Shown here: piece by piece, positions 55,128 through 64,000 of the stretch | How positions within the stretch are numbered: position 1 is the stretch's first letter | Layout of the letters: every line of letters starts with the position of its first letter | NCBI RefSeq assembly: GCF_013170845.1 | Contig: NZ_CP033367.1 | Span: forward strand, 2,977,001-3,041,000 | Length of the DNA: 64,000 nucleotides | Direction of reading: 5' to 3' | Origin: Mesorhizobium loti R88b | GTDB taxonomy: Bacteria; Pseudomonadota; Alphaproteobacteria; Rhizobiales; Rhizobiaceae | Translations under genes and position numbers: made by a program | Notes under the pieces: model-generated | Told to the model about the DNA's origin: nothing | Databases searched by the model: none | The model's input: only the letters and a program-made list of their open reading frames with translations

Positions 55128-55901
55128 TCAATGCCTGAGAATCTTGCTCAGAAACGCCCGGCTGCGGTCGGTCTTCGGATGTGAGAAGAACTCGTCGGGC
55201 GTGCCGCTTTCGACGATGGCGCCGGCGTCCATGAATACCACGCGCTGGGCGACCTTGCGGGCAAAGCCCATCTCATGCGTCACCACCATCATGGTCATGC
55301 CTTCCTCGGCGACCGCCACCATGACGTCGAGCACTTCGGAAATCATTTCGGGATCGAGGGCGGAGGTCGGCTCGTCGAACAGCATGATTTTCGGCCGCAT
55401 GCCGAGGCAGCGCGCGATCGCCACGCGCTGCTGCTGGCCGCCGGAGAGCTGTGCCGGATAGGCATTGACCTTGTCGGCAAGGCCGACCTTGGCCAGCAAT
55501 TCGCGGCCGGCCTTTTCGGCCTCGGCGCGTGGGATCTTGCGGACATGGATGGGGGCGAGCGTGACGTTCTCGAGCGCGGTCTTGTGCGGGTAGAGGTTGA
55601 ACGACTGGAAGACGAAGCCGATCTCGGTGCGCAGCCGGGTCATGTTGGTGGCGGGGTCGCCAACACGCTGGCCGTCGACGACGAGATCGCCGTCCTTGAT
55701 CGTTTCCAGGCCGTTGACGCAGCGGATCAGCGTGCTCTTGCCGGAGCCGCTCGGGCCGCAGACGACAACCACTTCGCGCGGCTCGACGCTGAGCGTGATG
55801 TCCTTCAGCACGTTCAGCGCGCCGAACCATTTGTTGACGCCGCGAAAGTCGATCATGCCCGTTTTGGTCATATCGGTTGGGCCTTTGGGGTTCGATGTCA
55901 C
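55128..55901 (-). CDS. Polar amino acid ABC transporter ATP-binding protein
   Basis: 257 aa. Walker [18 protein letters not shown] signature, Walker [15 protein letters not shown], and the His switch VVTHEMG, as in GlnQ/HisP. The GTG at 55901 overlaps the permease stop (GTGA); a start at 55871 (MTKTG) is possible. Last gene of a six-gene leftward operon that begins with an Lrp regulator. Confidence 0.95.
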   Translation of the reverse strand: MTSNPKGPTDMTKTGMIDFRGVNKWFGALNVLKDITLSVEPREVVVVCGPSGSGKSTLIRCVNGLETIKDGDLVVDGQRVGDPATNMTRLRTEIGFVFQSFNLYPHKTALENVTLAPIHVRKIPRAEAEKAGRELLAKVGLADKVNAYPAQLSGGQQQRVAIARCLGMRPKIMLFDEPTSALDPEMISEVLDVMVAVAEEGMTMMVVTHEMGFARKVAQRVVFMDAGAIVESGTPDEFFSHPKTDRSRAFLSKILRH

Positions 55902-56572
55902 AACTGCACCTCGCCATGCGCCGCGCCCATGCGGCGTTCGAGCCGGCGGGCCAGCATGATCAGGGGATAGCAGACGATGAAGTAGCCGACGCCAACGAGG
56001 AAGAAGACCAGCAAGCCGTTGGGCACGCGCTGCACCACCAGCCAGCCGACGCGGGTGAGGTCGGTCAGCCCAATCGCCGAGACGACCGAGGAATCCTTGA
56101 TCAGCAGCACATACTGCCCGACCAGCGGCGGCAGCACGATGCGCATCGCCTGCGGCAGCACCACCTGGCGCATGCGCTGCCAGCGCGACAGGCCGGACGC
56201 AAGCGCTGCCTCGACCTGGCCTGTCGGCACCGAACGGATGCCGGCGGCGACGATCTCGCAGATGAAGCAGGCGGCAAGGTTGGTCAGCGCGATGATGCCG
56301 GCGGTGAAGGCGTCGAGCTCGATGCCGAACTCGGGCAGGATGAAGAAGATCAGGAAGATCTGCACCAGGAACGGGGTTCCCCGGATCAAGTCGACCCAGG
56401 CGCCGATGACGCCCGAGATCAGCCGGTTGCCGCCGGTGCGCAGGATGCCGAGGCCGAAGCCGAGCAGGGTGCCAAGCACCAGGCTGATCAGCGACAGCAC
56501 CACGGTCATGCCGAGGCCGCGCAGGGCGAGGGGATAGGAGCCGGCGAGGCTGAGGAATTGGTGCCAGATCAT
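55898..56572 (-). CDS. Polar amino acid ABC transporter permease
   Basis: 224 aa, five helices of the HisMQ/GlnP type. The EAA-like [21 protein letters not shown] and the [15 protein letters not shown] segment are typical. The start at 56572 overlaps by ATGA with the preceding permease stop at 56569. Pairs with it as a heterodimer. Confidence 0.92.
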   Translation of the reverse strand: MIWHQFLSLAGSYPLALRGLGMTVVLSLISLVLGTLLGFGLGILRTGGNRLISGVIGAWVDLIRGTPFLVQIFLIFFILPEFGIELDAFTAGIIALTNLAACFICEIVAAGIRSVPTGQVEAALASGLSRWQRMRQVVLPQAMRIVLPPLVGQYVLLIKDSSVVSAIGLTDLTRVGWLVVQRVPNGLLVFFLVGVGYFIVCYPLIMLARRLERRMGAAHGEVQL

Positions 56573-57240
56573 GTCCGTGCCCCCGCTGTGCCGAGCCAGC
56601 GGCTGGAGAGAGCGGCCAGTCCTTTGAGGCAATAGTAGAGCAGCAGATAGAAGGCGGCGATGGTGAGAAAGCCTTCGGCCGGCATGAAGCGGTCGGAGGC
56701 GAGCAACTGGCCGGCGCGCGTCAGCTCGGCGACCGAGATCAGCGACAGCAGCGCGGAATCCTTGACCAGCACGATCGCCTGGCCGAGCAGCGGCGGGATC
56801 GTCACCTTGAAGGCTTGTGGCAGGACGACCAGGCGCATGCGCTGGACATAGGTCATGCCCGAAGCAACGCTGGCTTCGACCTGGCCGCGCGGGATCGACA
56901 GGATGCCGGCGCGAATGATCTCAGCGATATAGGCGCCGCTGTTCAGCGACAGCGCGATGATGCCGACGACCAGTTCGGGCAGCACGAAGCCGAGCCGGGG
57001 CAGGCCGAAATAGAGGAAATAGAGCTGCGCCAGCAAAGGCGTGGCGCGCACGGCATCGATATAGGCCTTGGCCGGCGCGCGAAACAGCCAGCCGCGCTGC
57101 AGGTTCATGGCGCAGAGCACAATGCCGACGACGAGCGCACCGATGAAGGACAGCGCAGAAAGCCAGACCGTCGTCACCAGGCCCTGCCCAAACAGCGGCA
57201 GGTATTCGACGATGGTGCGGAAACTGAAATTTTCGAGCAT
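56569..57240 (-). CDS. Polar amino acid ABC transporter permease
   Basis: 223 aa, HisMQ-type. [21 protein letters not shown] is the EAA loop, [18 protein letters not shown] the conserved helix. The ATG at 57240 (MLENFSFRT) is chosen; the frame before it has no membrane character. It precedes the second permease with a 4-base overlap. Confidence 0.92.
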   Translation of the reverse strand: MLENFSFRTIVEYLPLFGQGLVTTVWLSALSFIGALVVGIVLCAMNLQRGWLFRAPAKAYIDAVRATPLLAQLYFLYFGLPRLGFVLPELVVGIIALSLNSGAYIAEIIRAGILSIPRGQVEASVASGMTYVQRMRLVVLPQAFKVTIPPLLGQAIVLVKDSALLSLISVAELTRAGQLLASDRFMPAEGFLTIAAFYLLLYYCLKGLAALSSRWLGTAGART

Positions 57241-57346
57241 CGTTGCGTGAAGTCCCCAGAGTGCGGGAAGCGACGGACGAAGCGAGGGTCCAAGCGGCTT
57301 CGCGGCGCTGAAGACGCGCACGAAGCCACCTGGGTTCTATCGCTGC

Positions 57347-58135
57347 TTAGTGGTCCTTCTTCCAGGCGTCGGAATTCACCCAGTAGTCGAGGTTCTTCTG
57401 CAGGCGGCCATCGATGGTGACCTGGTTGAGGAACAGGTTCATCCAGACCAGCAGGTCCGGCTCGTCATAGCGGGTGGCGAAGGCAAGCGGCTCCTTCGAC
57501 AAGAGGTCCGGCATGATGGTGAAGCTGCCGGCGGGATAGGCGGTCGACTGGCCCTTGACTGCCGAGACGTCGTTGACGCCGCAATCGGCCTGGCCGTTGT
57601 TGACGGCGTCGAGCAGCAGCGGGCCGCCGCCCTTGTAGCTCTTGATGTCGGCATCGGGGAAGGCGGCCTTGGCTTCCTTCTCGCCGGTGGCGCCCAAAAG
57701 CACGGCGATCTTGGTGCCCTTGGCCTTGCAGTCCTCGGTGGTCTTGAACTTGCTGTCGGCCTTGGTGAAGACGGTGCTGCCCGTGTACATGTAGGGCGTG
57801 GTGAAGGCGACCTTCATGCCGCGCGCCAGCGTCGGCGTCATGTCGGCGACCAGCAGGTCGGCCTTGCCCGACAAGAGCGCGGGGATAAGGCCGTCCCAGT
57901 CGAAGTCGAGGAAGGTGATTTTCACACCCATTTCCTTGGCCATCAGTTCGGCCAGCTCAACCGAACTGCCGGTGCGTTCGCCATTGGCGCCGACCAGCGA
58001 GAAAGGCGGTCCTTGGGTCTGCACCGCAACGCGGAGTTCGCCGCGCTTGGTGATCTCGTCCAGCGTTCCGGCGTTGGCAGCGGCGGTCAAGCCCGCGAGC
58101 GCAAGTCCGGCGATAAAAAGTCTGGCAATCTTCAT
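57347..58135 (-). CDS. Polar amino acid ABC transporter substrate-binding protein
   Basis: 262 aa. Signal peptide 1-22 (LFIAGLALAGLTAAANAG). Family-3 amino-acid receptor with TKRGELRVAVQTQGPPFSLV at the mature start and DLLVADMTPTLARGMKVAFT in lobe 1. It shares the operon with the saccharopine dehydrogenase, so a lysine- or 2-aminoadipate-like ligand is conceivable. Inference only. Confidence 0.92.
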   Translation of the reverse strand: MKIARLFIAGLALAGLTAAANAGTLDEITKRGELRVAVQTQGPPFSLVGANGERTGSSVELAELMAKEMGVKITFLDFDWDGLIPALLSGKADLLVADMTPTLARGMKVAFTTPYMYTGSTVFTKADSKFKTTEDCKAKGTKIAVLLGATGEKEAKAAFPDADIKSYKGGGPLLLDAVNNGQADCGVNDVSAVKGQSTAYPAGSFTIMPDLLSKEPLAFATRYDEPDLLVWMNLFLNQVTIDGRLQKNLDYWVNSDAWKKDH

Positions 58136-58239
58136 TTGGTATTCCTCCCAGTTGTCATTGTTGTCTGCCCGCGGATTTCCTTGGGCGCTTTTTTGAGCGG
58201 CAGCGCCGTTTGCCGGCGGCGGCCACCGTTCGAAAATCC

Positions 58240-59400
58240 TCAGTCCCAGGCCACCGTCTCGGTGACCTTGATGCCGCGCTTGGCCAGCGCCTCGAAGAAG
58301 GGTTCGTCTGGCACGTCGAGCAGCGGGTTGAGCAGGCCGGGCTTGCTGATGTCGCCGCGTGCGAGCATCTGCGCCACGATGCTGGCGGGATAGCCGACGC
58401 CGAGGCTCATGCCGAACAGGCCGGACGCCAGGTCGCGCTCGATGATCAGATCGGAAGTCACTGTCTTGACGCGGCCGCCTTCGAGGCCGGAAAAGACATT
58501 GCGCATCACGCACAGATCCTTCTCGCCGGGGCCATATTGCAGTTGCGGGCCGAGCAGCCGGCCGAGGAATTCGCGCGGGCTGCTCGAGGTGCCGGGCACC
58601 TTGTCCTCGGACAGGAAGCCAAGCTCCTTCAGTGGCGCCCAGAAGGCCGACCATCCCGGCCAGCGCAGCGTGTAGCGGCCGGAGCGGCGCAGTCCCTTGG
58701 CGGCGGGAAGCATCTCGACATAGTGCAGCGCATCGCCATTGGGGAAGGCTTCAAGCTGGCCCAGGCCAGCGACCTCGATCTCGTGGATGAAATGGCTGTC
58801 GTGCTGGCGGGCGGCCGGTATGGCGACGCGTTCGCCGTCCTCGATCATGACGCTGTCGCGGTTCTGGCTGACCAGCACCATGTCGAAGTTCCAGCTCACC
58901 TTGTAGCACAGGGGCTTGGCCATCGCCTTCGGCTCGGGGATACCGCCGCAATAGGAATCGATTGATGAGATCGTGTCGAACTGGCGGGCGGCGCGGGCGT
59001 AGAGCACGAGGTCGATGCCGGGATCGAGCCCGCATTCGGTCATGATGGACACGCCGGCCTGTTCGGCAGCCTGTGCCAGGTCGGCGATGGCCTTGCCGTA
59101 ATTGGTGGTGACCAGCGGCGTGCGCGTCGCGATCGCGGACTGGACCGCCTCGCGCATCAATGGCTGTGGCAACAAATCGATGACGGCGTCGGCATCCGTC
59201 AGCACATCGGCGAGCGCCGGGCCGATCGCGCCTTCAGGCACAACGAAACGCACGCGGGAAAGATCGGTCAGGCCGCCGAGCCGGGCCGCGCCATCAGGCG
59301 CCGTGTCGACGCAGACCACCTCCTCGACGCCACTGGTGACGAGATCGGCGATAGCGGCCCGGCCTTGCAAGCCAAGGCCGCCGAGAACCGCGATCTTCAT
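58240..59400 (-). CDS. Saccharopine dehydrogenase family protein
   Basis: 386 aa. N-terminal Rossmann motif AVLGGLGLQGRAA and the later ECGLDPGIDLVLYARAARQF are the LYS9-like hallmarks. Enzymes of this family act on saccharopine, carboxynorspermidine or opine-type imino acids. The start at 59400 overlaps by ATGA the stop of an Lrp-type regulator, and an amino-acid importer follows 104 bases on. It is likely the catabolic step of the operon. Confidence 0.88.
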   Translation of the reverse strand: MKIAVLGGLGLQGRAAIADLVTSGVEEVVCVDTAPDGAARLGGLTDLSRVRFVVPEGAIGPALADVLTDADAVIDLLPQPLMREAVQSAIATRTPLVTTNYGKAIADLAQAAEQAGVSIMTECGLDPGIDLVLYARAARQFDTISSIDSYCGGIPEPKAMAKPLCYKVSWNFDMVLVSQNRDSVMIEDGERVAIPAARQHDSHFIHEIEVAGLGQLEAFPNGDALHYVEMLPAAKGLRRSGRYTLRWPGWSAFWAPLKELGFLSEDKVPGTSSSPREFLGRLLGPQLQYGPGEKDLCVMRNVFSGLEGGRVKTVTSDLIIERDLASGLFGMSLGVGYPASIVAQMLARGDISKPGLLNPLLDVPDEPFFEALAKRGIKVTETVAWD

Positions 59401-59903
59401 GCCGGCTCCTTGCGGGGAGCATCTTCCGACCAGCAGCCTTCCGGCAGGCTGACCCATTTGTTGCAGGACGCCATGACAACGAAGGTTTCGCTGCGCACGA
59501 CTTCACCCGGTATGCCGGCGCCGGGGATCAGTTCGCTGGTGATGCGGTAGAGGTCGGCGACATCGCCGGCCACCGTCACGTCGACGATGATGTCGAAGCG
59601 CCCGGTGACCACCGAAGCCGAGTTGACGAAGGGCAGTTCGGCGATGCGCTCAGCCAATTGACGGGCCTGGCCGCGTCCCTGGGCATTGATGCCGACGATG
59701 GCCGAGATCAGCTCGGGGCGCTCGGTCAGGTTCAGCAGCCCGACGATTTTCAGCAGGTTGCGGTCGATCAGATTGCGCAGCCGTGAGCGCACCGTCGGCA
59801 CCGATATCGCCATCTTCTCCGCAAGCCGATTAACGCCAAGTTGCGCGTCCTGGGACAGCAGCTTCACCAGCCGCCGGTCCGTCTGATCGAGATGTTCCCG
59901 CAA
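59397..59903 (-). CDS. Lrp/AsnC family transcriptional regulator
   Basis: 168 aa. N-terminal helix-turn-helix (DRRLVKLLSQDAQLGVNRLA, MAISVPTVRSRLRNLIDRNL) and the C-terminal RAM/ligand domain (about 70-150, VTGRFDIIVDVTVAGDVADL). It starts with TTG at 59903. It heads the six-gene amino-acid operon with a 4-base overlap to the dehydrogenase. It probably senses the amino acid imported and autoregulates. Confidence 0.88.
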   Translation of the reverse strand: MREHLDQTDRRLVKLLSQDAQLGVNRLAEKMAISVPTVRSRLRNLIDRNLLKIVGLLNLTERPELISAIVGINAQGRGQARQLAERIAELPFVNSASVVTGRFDIIVDVTVAGDVADLYRITSELIPGAGIPGEVVRSETFVVMASCNKWVSLPEGCWSEDAPRKEPA

Positions 59904-60010
59904 GGCTCATGCTTTCACAAATGAGAAAAATATCGTGTAATTTCTTTCTTATATGAAAGCAGATTACGGGAAACCTTTCGAAACAGCAAGCGCTCTGTTG
60001 CGAGCCGCAA

Positions 60011-60748
60011 TCAAGCCTGTGCAGTGGGTCGAATGACGATCTCGCTCACATCGACCTCGGCCGGTTGCTCGATCGCGAAGGCGATGGCGCGGCTGATCGC
60101 ATCGGGGGTAATGGCGATTTCGCCCATGCGTTTTTCGATCTCCGCCTTGATCTCCGGATTGGTCATCGAGTCCGCGAAATTCGTCTGGACGAAGCCCGGA
60201 GATATGTTCGTCACGCGCAACTTGGGGCCGGCTTCCAGTCGCAAGCCTTCGGCGATCGCCCGAACCGCATTCTTTGTTCCCGCATAGACCGCCATTGTCG
60301 GCTTGATGATCGGCCCCGCAGTCGAGAGAATGTTGACGAAGTGGCCGAAGCCTTGGCGGCGAAACACCGGCAAAGCGGCTGCGATGCCGTAGAGCGGTCC
60401 CTTTATGTTGATGTCGATCATCTCTTCCCAATCCTCGACGCGCAGTTCATCGAGCAGGGAGTTCGGGCCAACACCAGCATTGTTGATCAGGACATCGATC
60501 TTGCCGAACCTGTCGCAGGCAAGAGCAACAAGCTTTGTGAGGTCCTCGCGGTTCTTCACGTCCATGGCGAGGCAGGCTGCCTCACCGCCCGCGCTCACGA
60601 TGGTGCCGACGAGCGCGTCAAGACGATCGGCACGCCTAGCTCCGAGCACAACGCTCGCTCCTCGTTCGGCCAGCAAGAGCGCCGTTGCCTGCCCGATGCC
60701 GCTGCTGGCACCCGTGATGGCGATGACTTTTCCCTTTATTCCAGACAT
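60011..60748 (-). CDS. SDR family oxidoreductase
   Basis: 245 aa. TGASSGIGQA cofactor motif at residue 13, NNAG ~90, catalytic Ser ~142 and YAGTK ~157. Ends in IRPTAQA. It is a paralogue of 27895-28629 (same tail, LLAERGASVVLGARRADRLD against a very similar segment). Divergent from an AraC regulator; a dyad in the gap is the likely operator. Confidence 0.88.
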   Translation of the reverse strand: MSGIKGKVIAITGASSGIGQATALLLAERGASVVLGARRADRLDALVGTIVSAGGEAACLAMDVKNREDLTKLVALACDRFGKIDVLINNAGVGPNSLLDELRVEDWEEMIDINIKGPLYGIAAALPVFRRQGFGHFVNILSTAGPIIKPTMAVYAGTKNAVRAIAEGLRLEAGPKLRVTNISPGFVQTNFADSMTNPEIKAEIEKRMGEIAITPDAISRAIAFAIEQPAEVDVSEIVIRPTAQA

Positions 60749-60758
60749 GATTGTCTCC

Positions 60759-60781
60759 TTTCACGATCTAATGTCGTGAAA
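60759..60781. promoter_or_regulatory. Candidate operator dyad between SDR and AraC
   Basis: Perfect 8-bp inverted repeat TTTCACGA (60759-60766) / TCGTGAAA (60774-60781), spacer TCTAATG. It lies 11 bases upstream of the SDR start and ~60 before the AraC start. Confidence 0.55.
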
Positions 60782-60841
60782 AGCTGGTGGATTATCCATG
60801 GCCAAAGCTCTAGCGTTTCGTCGCAATCGTCCAATCCTGCC

Positions 60842-61753
60842 ATGATCGATCCCTTATCCGATGTGCTTTCGCTCCTCGATATCGCGAGCGCGCGTTGCAC
60901 GCGTCTCGAAGCTGGCGGGCGATGGTCGTTCCGTTTTCCTGCAAAGCCCGCGTTGAAGTTCGCGGCCGTTCTTCGTGGTCAATGCTGGATCACTTTGCCG
61001 GACGAGCGGCCCTTTGCACTTGGCCCCGGCGATACCTTTCTGCTGGCCAACGCCCCCGCCTATGTGATCGCCAATGATCTTTCCCTGGAGCCCGAAGACG
61101 GGATCTCGTCCTTCGACTGGGAGCATTCGAATGTCGCCCGGCACGGTGGCGATGAAACGGCGCTGGTCGCGGGAAGCTTCGTGTTCGAAGGCGGCAATGC
61201 GCAGCTCCTGCTCGATGCCCTTCCCAGATTCATGCACATCCCGGGAAGCGATCGGGCAGCGACGATCCTGCGCGGCTCGCTGGCGGTCCTCGACGAGGAA
61301 CTCGATGCGGCGTCGATGGGCTCGACCTTGATGACACGTCGCATGGGCGACATCCTGCTCGTGCAGACGTTGCGGGCTTACGTCGCCAGGCAAGGCACAA
61401 GCAGCATGGGCTGGGTCGGCGCGTTGACCGACCGACGCATCGGCGCTGCCCTCAGCCTGATCCACAATGATCCCGGTCATGGCTGGACGGTCAAGGAACT
61501 TGCCACGTCCATCGGCATGTCACGCTCCAGCTTTGCGCGTCATTTCAAGGAACTCGTCGGCATGGCACCGCTCGACTATTTGACGCGTTGGCGGATGCAT
61601 CGAGCACGGGACGCCATGCGTCGATCCGGGGCTTCGGTTGGCAGTCTGGCGCAATCGCTCGGCTACGCCTCCGAAAGTGCTTTCGGCAATGCATTCAAGC
61701 GCGTGTTCGGGTGTTCCCCGAGGCGGCTCCGGCAGGCCGAAAACGCGGAGTAG
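60842..61753 (+). CDS. AraC family regulator with cupin sensor domain
   Basis: 303 aa. N-terminal Cupin_6 sensor (VLRGQCWITLPDERPFALGP, GDTFLLANAPAYVIAND). C-terminal double helix-turn-helix (WTVKELATSIGMSRSSFARH, AQSLGYASESAFGNAFKRVF). The ATG at 60842 gives the family start; the very long open frame upstream does not. Divergent from the SDR gene at 60011, its probable target. Confidence 0.88.
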   Translation: MIDPLSDVLSLLDIASARCTRLEAGGRWSFRFPAKPALKFAAVLRGQCWITLPDERPFALGPGDTFLLANAPAYVIANDLSLEPEDGISSFDWEHSNVARHGGDETALVAGSFVFEGGNAQLLLDALPRFMHIPGSDRAATILRGSLAVLDEELDAASMGSTLMTRRMGDILLVQTLRAYVARQGTSSMGWVGALTDRRIGAALSLIHNDPGHGWTVKELATSIGMSRSSFARHFKELVGMAPLDYLTRWRMHRARDAMRRSGASVGSLAQSLGYASESAFGNAFKRVFGCSPRRLRQAENAE

Positions 61754-61802
61754 ACGTCGAGCTGTAGTTCGGCCGCCCGCTGCTCGTCCTCGGCTGCCGG
61801 GT

Positions 61803-62678
61803 TCAGGCCAGCGCAGCGGCGAGCAGTTTGGCCTGCGGCGTCAGCTCGTCGAAGCCGCGGGCGCACAGGTTGAGCTGGCGCGTCGCCCAGTCGTCGCTGA
61901 GGCGCAGGCTGCGAAGCCGGCGGGCCGAGCGGAGCGCGGCACTTTCCGGCACGATGGCGATGCCCGCACCTTGCGCGACCAGCCGGCAGACATTGTCGAG
62001 GCCGGGCACGCGGATGCGGATGTGGAGATGGCCGCCGAGCCGCGCGGCCTGGCGGGTGATGTGCTCCTGCAGGGCATGGCCGAGGCTGAGGCCAACGAAG
62101 GATTCGTTCAGGATATCAGTGAGGCTGACGGCATGCAGGCCGGCGAGCCCCGGCCAGTCGCGCGCGGTGATCACCACCAGCCGGTCAATGAAGAACGGTC
62201 TTTGCTCGAGATGCGAAAGGCCGGCCCAGGTGGCGGCAATGCCGAGATCGGCCGCACCGCTGGCCACCGCTTCGGCGATTTCGTGGCTGGGGCGTTCGTC
62301 CAGATCGATGTCGATGCCGGGATGCGCCACCAGGAAGGCCGGCAGGATGTCGCGCAGCAGCTCGGCCGTGGCGGCGGTGTTGGCCATCAGGCGCACGCGG
62401 GCGCGCAGGCCGCCGGCATAGGCACCAAGGTCGCCGGCCATCGCCTCGATCTGGTTCTGCACGGCGCGGGCATGGTGCAGCAGCGCCTGGCCGGCGGCCG
62501 TCGGCATCACGCCACGACGGCGGCGCTCCAAAAGCGGCGCGCCGAGCCTCTCCTCCATGCCCTTGATGCGAGCGCTCGCCGAGGCCAGCGCCAGTCCGGC
62601 AAGTTCCGCGCCATGGGTGATGCTGCCGCGCTCGGCCACCAGCAGGAACAGCCGGAGATCGGTGAGATCGAAGCGCAT
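61803..62678 (-). CDS. LysR family transcriptional regulator
   Basis: 291 aa. MRFDLTDLRLFLLVAERGSI, then ASASARIKGMEERLGAPLLE form the helix-turn-helix; a substrate domain follows. The ATG at 62678 is the family start. It faces a TauE/SafE exporter at 63035 with a small gene in between, repeating the layout at 20915-22748. Confidence 0.88.
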   Translation of the reverse strand: MRFDLTDLRLFLLVAERGSITHGAELAGLALASASARIKGMEERLGAPLLERRRRGVMPTAAGQALLHHARAVQNQIEAMAGDLGAYAGGLRARVRLMANTAATAELLRDILPAFLVAHPGIDIDLDERPSHEIAEAVASGAADLGIAATWAGLSHLEQRPFFIDRLVVITARDWPGLAGLHAVSLTDILNESFVGLSLGHALQEHITRQAARLGGHLHIRIRVPGLDNVCRLVAQGAGIAIVPESAALRSARRLRSLRLSDDWATRQLNLCARGFDELTPQAKLLAAALA

Positions 62679-62794
62679 TTTCGTTCCCTCAAAGCATGCG
62701 GCTTCAGCCTTCGTCCTGGCCGAAGGCTGGCAGCGCAACTTCCACATTGTGCGCGGCTCATATGCCAGTCAATCATTTGCAATGGAGATGTGCG

Positions 62795-63019
62795 ATGAAC
62801 GACAAGACATCAGGCCGGAAGAAACCAGGCAGGCAAGGGCTCGGCATTCTTGAGAGCATGGCGATCGTGCTGGCGGTGGCCGTTGCCTCGCTTGCCCTAG
62901 CGCAGGCGCAGCCCGGCCCCCGGGGATGTGCGATGACGGCGGCTTCGGTCAGCCGCGATGCCGCGCCGGCAAAACCGAGCCCGGACACCGAGGCGACGGA
63001 CATGCTGTTGCATGATTGA
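62795..63019 (+). CDS. Small hypothetical exported or anchored protein
   Basis: 74 aa. A basic start (NDKTSGRKKPGRQGL) leads to a hydrophobic helix (ESMAIVLAVAVASLALAQA) and a short polar tail with one Cys. GGAG lies seven bases before the ATG. It is 16 bases upstream of the TauE-like gene, so it may share its transcript. No family recognised. Confidence 0.5.
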   Translation: MNDKTSGRKKPGRQGLGILESMAIVLAVAVASLALAQAQPGPRGCAMTAASVSRDAAPAKPSPDTEATDMLLHD

Positions 63020-63034
63020 TTCCGTGGTGCGGTC

Positions 63035-63784
63035 GTGCTGAGCGTGGGCGTGATTGCCTGGATCGGTGCCGTCTTCCTCGCCGCCGGCCTGGTCAAGGGC
63101 GTCGTCGGCATGGGGCTGCCGACGGTCGCGATGGGATTGCTGGCGGTGACGATGCCGCCGGCGCAGGCGGCCGCTTTGCTGCTGATCCCGTCGCTCGTCA
63201 TCAACCTCTGGCAATTGGTCACCGGCCCCTCTTTTCGGGGTCTCATCAAGCGGCTGTGGACGATGATGGCCGGCATCATACTGGGCACCATCGCCGGGGC
63301 AGGGGTGCTCAGCGGCGCACATGCGGGCGCGGCCTCGGCAGGGCTCGGCGCGGCACTTGTGCTTTATGCCGTTCTCGGCCTGCTAAAACTCGGCTTCACC
63401 ACGCCGGCGCGCCACGAAGCGTGGGCCTCACCACTGGTCGGCGTGGCGACCGGGCTGGTCACCGGCGCCACCGGCGTCTTCGTCATCCCGGCGGTGCCCT
63501 ACCTGCAATCGCTGCGGCTGGAGAAGGAGGATCTGATCCAGGCGCTCGGCCTGTCCTTCACCGTCTCGACGGCAGCCCTTGCTATCGGCCTGTTCAGGAC
63601 AGGCGCGCTCGCATCGCCGACGACGCAGCTGGCGGGGTCGGCAGCAGTCCTCATGCCGGCGCTGGCCGGCATGTTCATCGGACAGGCGCTGCGCCAGAAG
63701 ATGAGCGTCGAGACGTTTCGCAAAGTGTTCTTTGTCGGCTTGCTGGCGCTGGGGGTGTATGTCGCGCTGGAGGCGCTTTGGTGA
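63035..63784 (+). CDS. TauE/SafE family anion exporter
   Basis: 249 aa, 7-8 helices. LAAGLVKGVVGMGLPTVAMG near residue 15 and GVATGLVTGATGVFVIPAVP near 135 are the family's repeated halves. The GTG at 63035 is the only fitting start. Paralogous in layout to 21975-22748, again with a divergent LysR. Exports sulfite or a related organosulfonate by family analogy. Confidence 0.85.
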   Translation: MLSVGVIAWIGAVFLAAGLVKGVVGMGLPTVAMGLLAVTMPPAQAAALLLIPSLVINLWQLVTGPSFRGLIKRLWTMMAGIILGTIAGAGVLSGAHAGAASAGLGAALVLYAVLGLLKLGFTTPARHEAWASPLVGVATGLVTGATGVFVIPAVPYLQSLRLEKEDLIQALGLSFTVSTAALAIGLFRTGALASPTTQLAGSAAVLMPALAGMFIGQALRQKMSVETFRKVFFVGLLALGVYVALEALW

Positions 63785-63792
63785 GGTTGTCC

Positions 63793-64000
63793 TCACTCGG
63801 CAATCGACCGGATAACCCGCGCCGGGTTTCCGCCGACAAGCGTGTTCGGGGGAACGTCCCGGGTCACCACCGAGCCCGCCGCGACGACGGCGTTTTCGCC
63901 CACCGTCACGCCGCCGATGACCGTTGCGCCGGCGGCGATCCAGACGTTGCGTTCGATGACGATTGGCTTCGCGGTGGTGAAGGCGCGCCGCCGCGACGGT
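63793..64000 (-). CDS. Maltose/sugar O-acetyltransferase, C-terminal part (truncated by window end)
   Basis: The leftward frame is open from the right edge to the stop at 63793-63795. It reads [56 protein letters not shown]: left-handed beta-helix hexapeptide repeats and the exact ending of Maa/LacA/NodL-type acetyltransferases. The N-terminal part lies beyond 64000. Convergent with the TauE gene, 8 bases apart. Confidence 0.88.
   Translation of the reverse strand, partial: PSRRRAFTTAKPIVIERNVWIAAGATVIGGVTVGENAVVAAGSVVTRDVPPNTLVGGNPARVIRSIAE

Noticed and set aside
60065..61753. 562-residue frame ending in the AraC regulator
   Set aside because: The first ~259 residues are antisense to the SDR gene; the AraC family start is at 60842.

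Overview
The window is GC-rich DNA from an alphaproteobacterial chromosome. It most resembles Mesorhizobium or a close Rhizobiales relative. Supporting signs are HWE-family histidine kinase signalling, a CIRCE-controlled groESL copy, many LysR/AraC regulators beside ABC importers, and palindromic intergenic elements of the rhizobial type. No nod, nif or fix genes, integrase, transposase, CRISPR array or rRNA was seen, so it reads as ordinary chromosome with a few accessory patches. I could run no database search; family names come from motifs and gene context.

Layout. 1-13 kb: the end of a peptide ABC permease, an SDR/ECF-sigma pair, a response regulator with its HWE kinase, an MFS exporter facing a LysR regulator, a LuxR-type solo, small exported proteins, a ChaC-like cyclotransferase, and an ArsR-SRPBCC-VOC-DUF1801 run. 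13-21 kb: an acyltransferase and a leftward sugar operon (LacI regulator, binding protein, two permeases, GH127 arabinofuranosidase) with two matching LacI-type operators. 21-27 kb: LysR/TauE, tRNA-Cys, a set of small genes, CIRCE-groES-groEL, a 52-residue protein and tag. 28-36 kb: SDR/AraC, a second AraC, msrC, a hydrolase beside a membrane-anchored AraC, YeiH, and LysR. 36-43 kb: a LysR-divergent cupin/CMD/DUF2255/aldo-keto operon, an SDR remnant, a hydrolase between 20-bp direct repeats, a degenerate CDF-like protein, GNAT, ACT protein and aldehyde dehydrogenase. 43-46 kb: a Cys-rich exported protein and two toxin-antitoxin modules placed tail to tail (RES/Xre and YoeB/YefM). 46-52 kb: ArsR, an Old Yellow Enzyme, a ModA-like protein without signal peptide, and a FecCD-type metal importer. 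52-60 kb: a 14-repeat TPR protein, a DUF6314 protein with a ParD-like tail, and a six-gene Lrp/saccharopine dehydrogenase/polar amino acid ABC operon. 60-64 kb: a second SDR/AraC pair, a second LysR/TauE pair, and the end of a maltose-type O-acetyltransferase.

Recurring themes are divergent regulator/target pairs with visible dyad or direct-repeat operators, duplicated gene pairs (SDR/AraC, LysR/TauE, Cys-rich exported proteins), and small rearrangement scars. No single wholly new system is obvious. The best leads are the paired TA modules, the ModA-like plus FecCD cluster, the Cys-rich paralogues, the ParD-tail fusion and the hydrolase between direct repeats.
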